Source: Bacteroidaceae bacterium
GTDB taxonomy: Bacteria > Bacteroidota > Bacteroidia > Bacteroidales > Bacteroidaceae
DNA: 64,000 nucleotides
Direction of reading: 5' to 3'
Assembly (NCBI GenBank): GCA_017938245.1
Contig: JAGBBX010000003.1
Span: forward strand, 1 to 64,000
The notes below the pieces were generated by a model. It saw nothing but the letters and a program-made list of their open reading frames with translations. It was not told the origin of the DNA and made no database searches. A program made the translations under genes and the position numbers. Shown piece after piece: positions 61,145 through 64,000 of this stretch (position 1 is its first letter; each line of letters opens with the position of its first letter).

Positions 61145-61781
61145 CGTCTTCTTTTAGAGGTGTAATTGAACTTATATTGCAGATGCAGCATCACATACGA
61201 AGGAAGCCAATCCCTATAAAAAAACAGTAACAAATAATATAATATTCGACCGCAAAATGGGCCGATGATTGTCTCATTTTAAAATAAGGGCAAACTAAAA
61301 AGTGACGGTTTATACTTTGAAGTTCTCTATCACTTTTTAGTAAGCCACAAACTCTAACTAACTATAAAATTTTTACCCATTGCAGGTAAATACAATTTAC
61401 CTGGCATAAAACTAAAACCTATTTTTTTCTCTTACTTTGTTCTGCTCATAGTTATATTAAAATTATAGAATACAGGAATCATACCGCTTTCTGTTATTCT
61501 GTTTAGTTTTTCTGATGCAAATGTATCTCGATTGAGAATTATAGACTGCAACAAAAGTGCGGAAATTTAAATTTGAACCGATTTATTTGACATTTATCAA
61601 ATGGTGAATAATATTTGAAATAAGATTGAGATGTTTTCGACGCGATTCTATATGATAAAAAGATGGTAGATGCACAATTTTCTTTACCTTAAAACTGTGC
61701 TGTTTTAGAAAAATTTACGAAATTCGCCTGTTTTTTGGAATAAAGGTATAATATAAACAGATATTTCGCGTTACATAAGGG
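61145..61781. other. 637-bp AT-rich noncoding region before the T9SS operon
   Basis: No gene is seen; a long open frame on the minus strand (61689-62312) is a shadow of the T9SS gene. Two perfect inverted repeats are present: CTAAAAAGTGA (61295-61305) with its complement at 61330-61340, and CAGGTAAAT-ACA-ATTTACCTG at 61383-61403. A minus-strand TACATTTG box is at about 61518-61525. The promoter of the T9SS operon must lie here but I could not assign it. The inverted repeats could be regulator sites or ends of a small RNA. Confidence 0.45.
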
Positions 61782-62726
61782 ATGAAAAGGATTCTGTATA
61801 TAACTGTGCTTCTCTGTTTGTGCGCGTTTGTCGAGGTGCGTGCGCAGTACGACGTACACTTTACCCACTATTGGAAAATGCAGAATTTCTATAATCCGGC
61901 AGGCGCGGGAGCAACGGGCAAACTGCACGCTTTTGCAGCATATAGCAATCAGTTGTCGGGTTTCGAGGGCAACCCTAAGAGTATGCTCATAAACGGTGAT
62001 ATGCCACTGACGATGCTGCGAGGCGACCACTCGTTGGGATTGGGTATATTGAACGACGAAATTGGTATGTTTGTCAACCAGCATCTGTTTATAAACTATG
62101 CCTACGCAATGAAACTGTTGGGTGGTCGTATGGCTTTTGGTGCGCAACTCGGACTGCTTAATGCCAAGTTCGAGCCAAAAGACCTTAACCTTGGCAACAA
62201 TAGCGACGACCCGGCTTTTCCATCGGCCGCCGCTAATGGAAATAAGTTCGATTTTGGCGCAGGAGTACTCTATCGGCATAAATATTTCTATGCAGGAGTA
62301 TCGGCGCTTCACATAAATGCTCCACTCATTGAACTAGGCGAAAGGAACCAATTTCAGGTCGACCCTTATTTTAATTTTACCGCCGGAGGCAATATACCGC
62401 TGAAAAATACGTTAATATCGATACAGCCATCGGTGCAGCTGATGACCGACTTTGTATCGTGGCGTGCCGATATTACCGCGCGTGGCAGTTACAATTATAA
62501 CGAGAAACTCTTCTTTGGCGGTGCAACATACAGCCCCGGAACATCAGTAGCGATGTTTTTAGGAATGGAGTTTTTGAATATTACCATCAGCTATGGATAC
62601 GAACTTTTTACCTCGGGAATAGGAACTGAGAATGGAAGTCACGATATCTATTTGGGATACGATATTGAACTCGATATATTTAAAAAAGGAAAGAACAAAC
62701 ATAACAGTATAAGAATATTGCAATGA
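61782..62726 (+). CDS. PorP/SprF-family type IX secretion outer-membrane protein
   Basis: This 314-residue protein has a signal peptide (ITVLLCLCAFVEVRAQ). The mature start QYDVHFTHYWKMQNFYNPAG is the PorP/SprF family signature (Q-x-F-x-x-Y-x-x-N-P-A). A beta-barrel follows with YNYNEKLFFGGATY and NITISYGYELFTSGIG near the end. PorP is a T9SS component of P. gingivalis and interacts with PorK/PorE; SprF is its gliding counterpart. Many T9SS bacteria carry several paralogues, so I give no symbol. Its position directly before gldK (4-bp ATGA overlap) is the T9SS operon order porP-porK-porL-porM-porN. Confidence 0.92.
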   Translation: MKRILYITVLLCLCAFVEVRAQYDVHFTHYWKMQNFYNPAGAGATGKLHAFAAYSNQLSGFEGNPKSMLINGDMPLTMLRGDHSLGLGILNDEIGMFVNQHLFINYAYAMKLLGGRMAFGAQLGLLNAKFEPKDLNLGNNSDDPAFPSAAANGNKFDFGAGVLYRHKYFYAGVSALHINAPLIELGERNQFQVDPYFNFTAGGNIPLKNTLISIQPSVQLMTDFVSWRADITARGSYNYNEKLFFGGATYSPGTSVAMFLGMEFLNITISYGYELFTSGIGTENGSHDIYLGYDIELDIFKKGKNKHNSIRILQ

Positions 62727-64000
62727 TGAGGAAAATAGTAAGTATGCCTGTTCTCTTGACGGTGCTTCTCTTGGCATCGTGTATGGGACCAAGGAAGAAT
62801 ACATCAATGGGAGGTGAGGTCACCGGAATAAGCGGAACCGCAATAAACGAACCGACACCATACGGTATGGTGCTTGTCGAGCGTGGCTCGATAAAGATAG
62901 GTCAGGAAGAGGCCGACTCATTGTGGGGTATCACTACACCCGTTAAGAATATCTCGGTGGATGCATTTTGGATGGACGAGACCGAGGTCTCTAATGCCAA
63001 ATACCGTCAGTTTGTATATTGGGTGCGCGACTCCATTATCCGCGAGCGACTTGCCGACCCTGCATACGGTGGTGACGAGACATTCAAGATTACCGAGGAC
63101 GAATATGGTGAGCCTATCACTCCCTATCTCAACTGGAGCAAGCCTATCCCCTGGAAGAAACCTACCGAGGACGAACAACGCGCCATTGAGAGCGTCTTTA
63201 TAGTAAACCCCATCACCGGCGAGAAGATGCTCGATGCATCGCAGATGAACTACCGCTACGAGATTTACGACTACACGCAGGCCGCCCTGCGCAAGAATCG
63301 TCTTAATCCTGCCGAGCGCAACCGCAATACCGATATTCCCACCAACTACGAAGAGGTAGTGACAATATCGAAAGATACTGCTTATATCGACGACGAGGGA
63401 CGCATTGTAAACGAGACGGTAACACGCCCTCTCTCAAGCGTGTACGATTTTCTTAACACATACATCGTAAATGTATACCCCGACACAACCTGTTGGGTGA
63501 ACGATTTCCCCAATGCAAATAATGAACTTTACCTTAACCTCTATTTCAGTCACCCCAATTACAGCGAGTATCCCGTTGTGGGAGTAAGCTGGGAGCAGGC
63601 AAATGCTTATTGCGCTTGGCGCACCGACTATCTGCTGCGCGGAATGAGGGGGCAGGCAAAATACATTCAGCGCTACCGCCTGCCGTCCGAGGCCGAGTGG
63701 GAGTATGCAGCACGTGGTAAAGAGGGTGGAAAATTCCCCTGGGAGAGTGGCGATACAAAGAGTGACAAAGGGTGTTACTATGCCAACTATAAGCCGGGCG
63801 AGGGTAACTACACTCGCGATGGTAACCTCATCACATCGAAATGCGGAATATACTCGGCAAACAGCAACGGACTATATGATATGGCTGGAAACGTAGCCGA
63901 GTGGACATCTACCGTCTACACCGAGGCAGGTGTTCTGCAAATGAGCGATATTAACCCCGACCTGCAGTATCGCGCTGCAAAGGAGGACCCCTATAAGATG
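62723..64000 (+). CDS. gldK: T9SS/gliding lipoprotein GldK/PorK, 5' part (runs off the window)
   Basis: The frame is open from the ATG at 62723 (ATGA overlap with the preceding stop; the next codon is also ATG) to the window end: 426 codons, incomplete. The signal ends in lipobox LASC followed by MGPRKNTS. The domain is a formylglycine-generating-enzyme-like fold: YGMVLVERGSIKIGQ, FWMDETEVSNAKYRQF, VVGVSWEQANAYCAWR, YRLPSEAEWEYAARG and LYDMAGNVAEWTS. An insertion of about 150 residues, residues 80-240, separates the first and later motifs, typical of GldK/PorK. PorK and PorN form the periplasmic ring of the type IX secretion apparatus. The remaining operon (gldL, gldM, gldN) should lie to the right. 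Confidence 0.93.
   Translation, partial: MMRKIVSMPVLLTVLLLASCMGPRKNTSMGGEVTGISGTAINEPTPYGMVLVERGSIKIGQEEADSLWGITTPVKNISVDAFWMDETEVSNAKYRQFVYWVRDSIIRERLADPAYGGDETFKITEDEYGEPITPYLNWSKPIPWKKPTEDEQRAIESVFIVNPITGEKMLDASQMNYRYEIYDYTQAALRKNRLNPAERNRNTDIPTNYEEVVTISKDTAYIDDEGRIVNETVTRPLSSVYDFLNTYIVNVYPDTTCWVNDFPNANNELYLNLYFSHPNYSEYPVVGVSWEQANAYCAWRTDYLLRGMRGQAKYIQRYRLPSEAEWEYAARGKEGGKFPWESGDTKSDKGCYYANYKPGEGNYTRDGNLITSKCGIYSANSNGLYDMAGNVAEWTSTVYTEAGVLQMSDINPDLQYRAAKEDPYKM

Noticed and set aside
61295-61340. A small transposable element (MITE) from the CTAAAAAGTGA inverted repeat
   Set aside because: The whole unit is only 46 bp, has no target-site duplication that I can see and no second copy in the window.
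1-64000. CRISPR array, rRNA operon, complete IS element or prophage
   Set aside because: No regularly spaced repeats, rRNA sequence, transposase or phage structural gene was seen on either strand.

Overview
The window comes from a member of the Bacteroidales (phylum Bacteroidota). This rests on RagA/SusC and RagB/SusD outer-membrane proteins, type IX secretion (T9SS)/gliding proteins (GldH, a PorP/SprF-type protein, GldK/PorK), DUF4369-TlpA proteins, a DUF2723 membrane protein, a SpmA-SpmB fusion, RicT beside HolB, and promoters of the Bacteroidota type (about TTTG, 18-20 bp, TAnnTTTG) with no clear Shine-Dalgarno sequences. The genus cannot be read from the sequence.

Layout. 1-3.4 kb: tRNA-Asp, then a leftward operon recR, membrane protein, glycosyltransferase, acetyltransferase. 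3.4-7.9 kb: a rightward run engB, tlpA, spmAB, phosphoesterase, ybeY. 8.1-20.6 kb: an apparently single eight-gene operon with a consensus promoter and a perfect terminator. It holds a DUF4369-like protein without thioredoxin domain, an STN-bearing SusC, SusD, a DUF4843 lipoprotein, a PKD-like lipoprotein and three TlpA-type thioredoxin proteins, and is the most distinctive functional unit here. 20.6-22.6 kb: leftward pair of an NAD(P)-dependent epimerase/reductase and a PAP2 lipid phosphatase/transferase. 22.9-33.6 kb: rnr, a YbdG-like channel, priA, a DUF2723 protein, a NodB deacetylase and queG.

33.6-38.3 kb is a recombination hotspot between queG and dacB. It contains a secreted zinc-ribbon-like protein, an in-frame-deleted queG relic, an AT-rich orphan, a duplicated 3' end of dacB, a hipA fragment, the 3' half of a tRNA-Asp with its hairpin, a frameshifted membrane-protein gene, a methyltransferase and an XRE regulator. 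Differences between the dacB and queG relics and their intact neighbours are mostly synonymous, which suggests that they are alleles from a related lineage left by replacement and not decayed self-copies.

38.3-53.9 kb is core: dacB, nadB, purH, the shape operon mreB-mreC-mreD-mrdA-rodA, the leftward set holB-ricT-gldH with metF, and glsA. 54.0-61.1 kb is an envelope segment: two PepSY-like secreted proteins, a duplicated 51-bp palindrome-containing element before a TauE/SafE transporter, and a TonB-dependent receptor with a CxxC in its plug, flanked by two related DUF2059-like secreted proteins. At 61.8 kb a T9SS operon begins with a PorP/SprF-family protein and GldK/PorK, which runs off the window end.

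No rRNA, CRISPR array, complete insertion sequence, integrase or complete prophage was seen. All family assignments come from reading motifs and general family knowledge; no database search was run.
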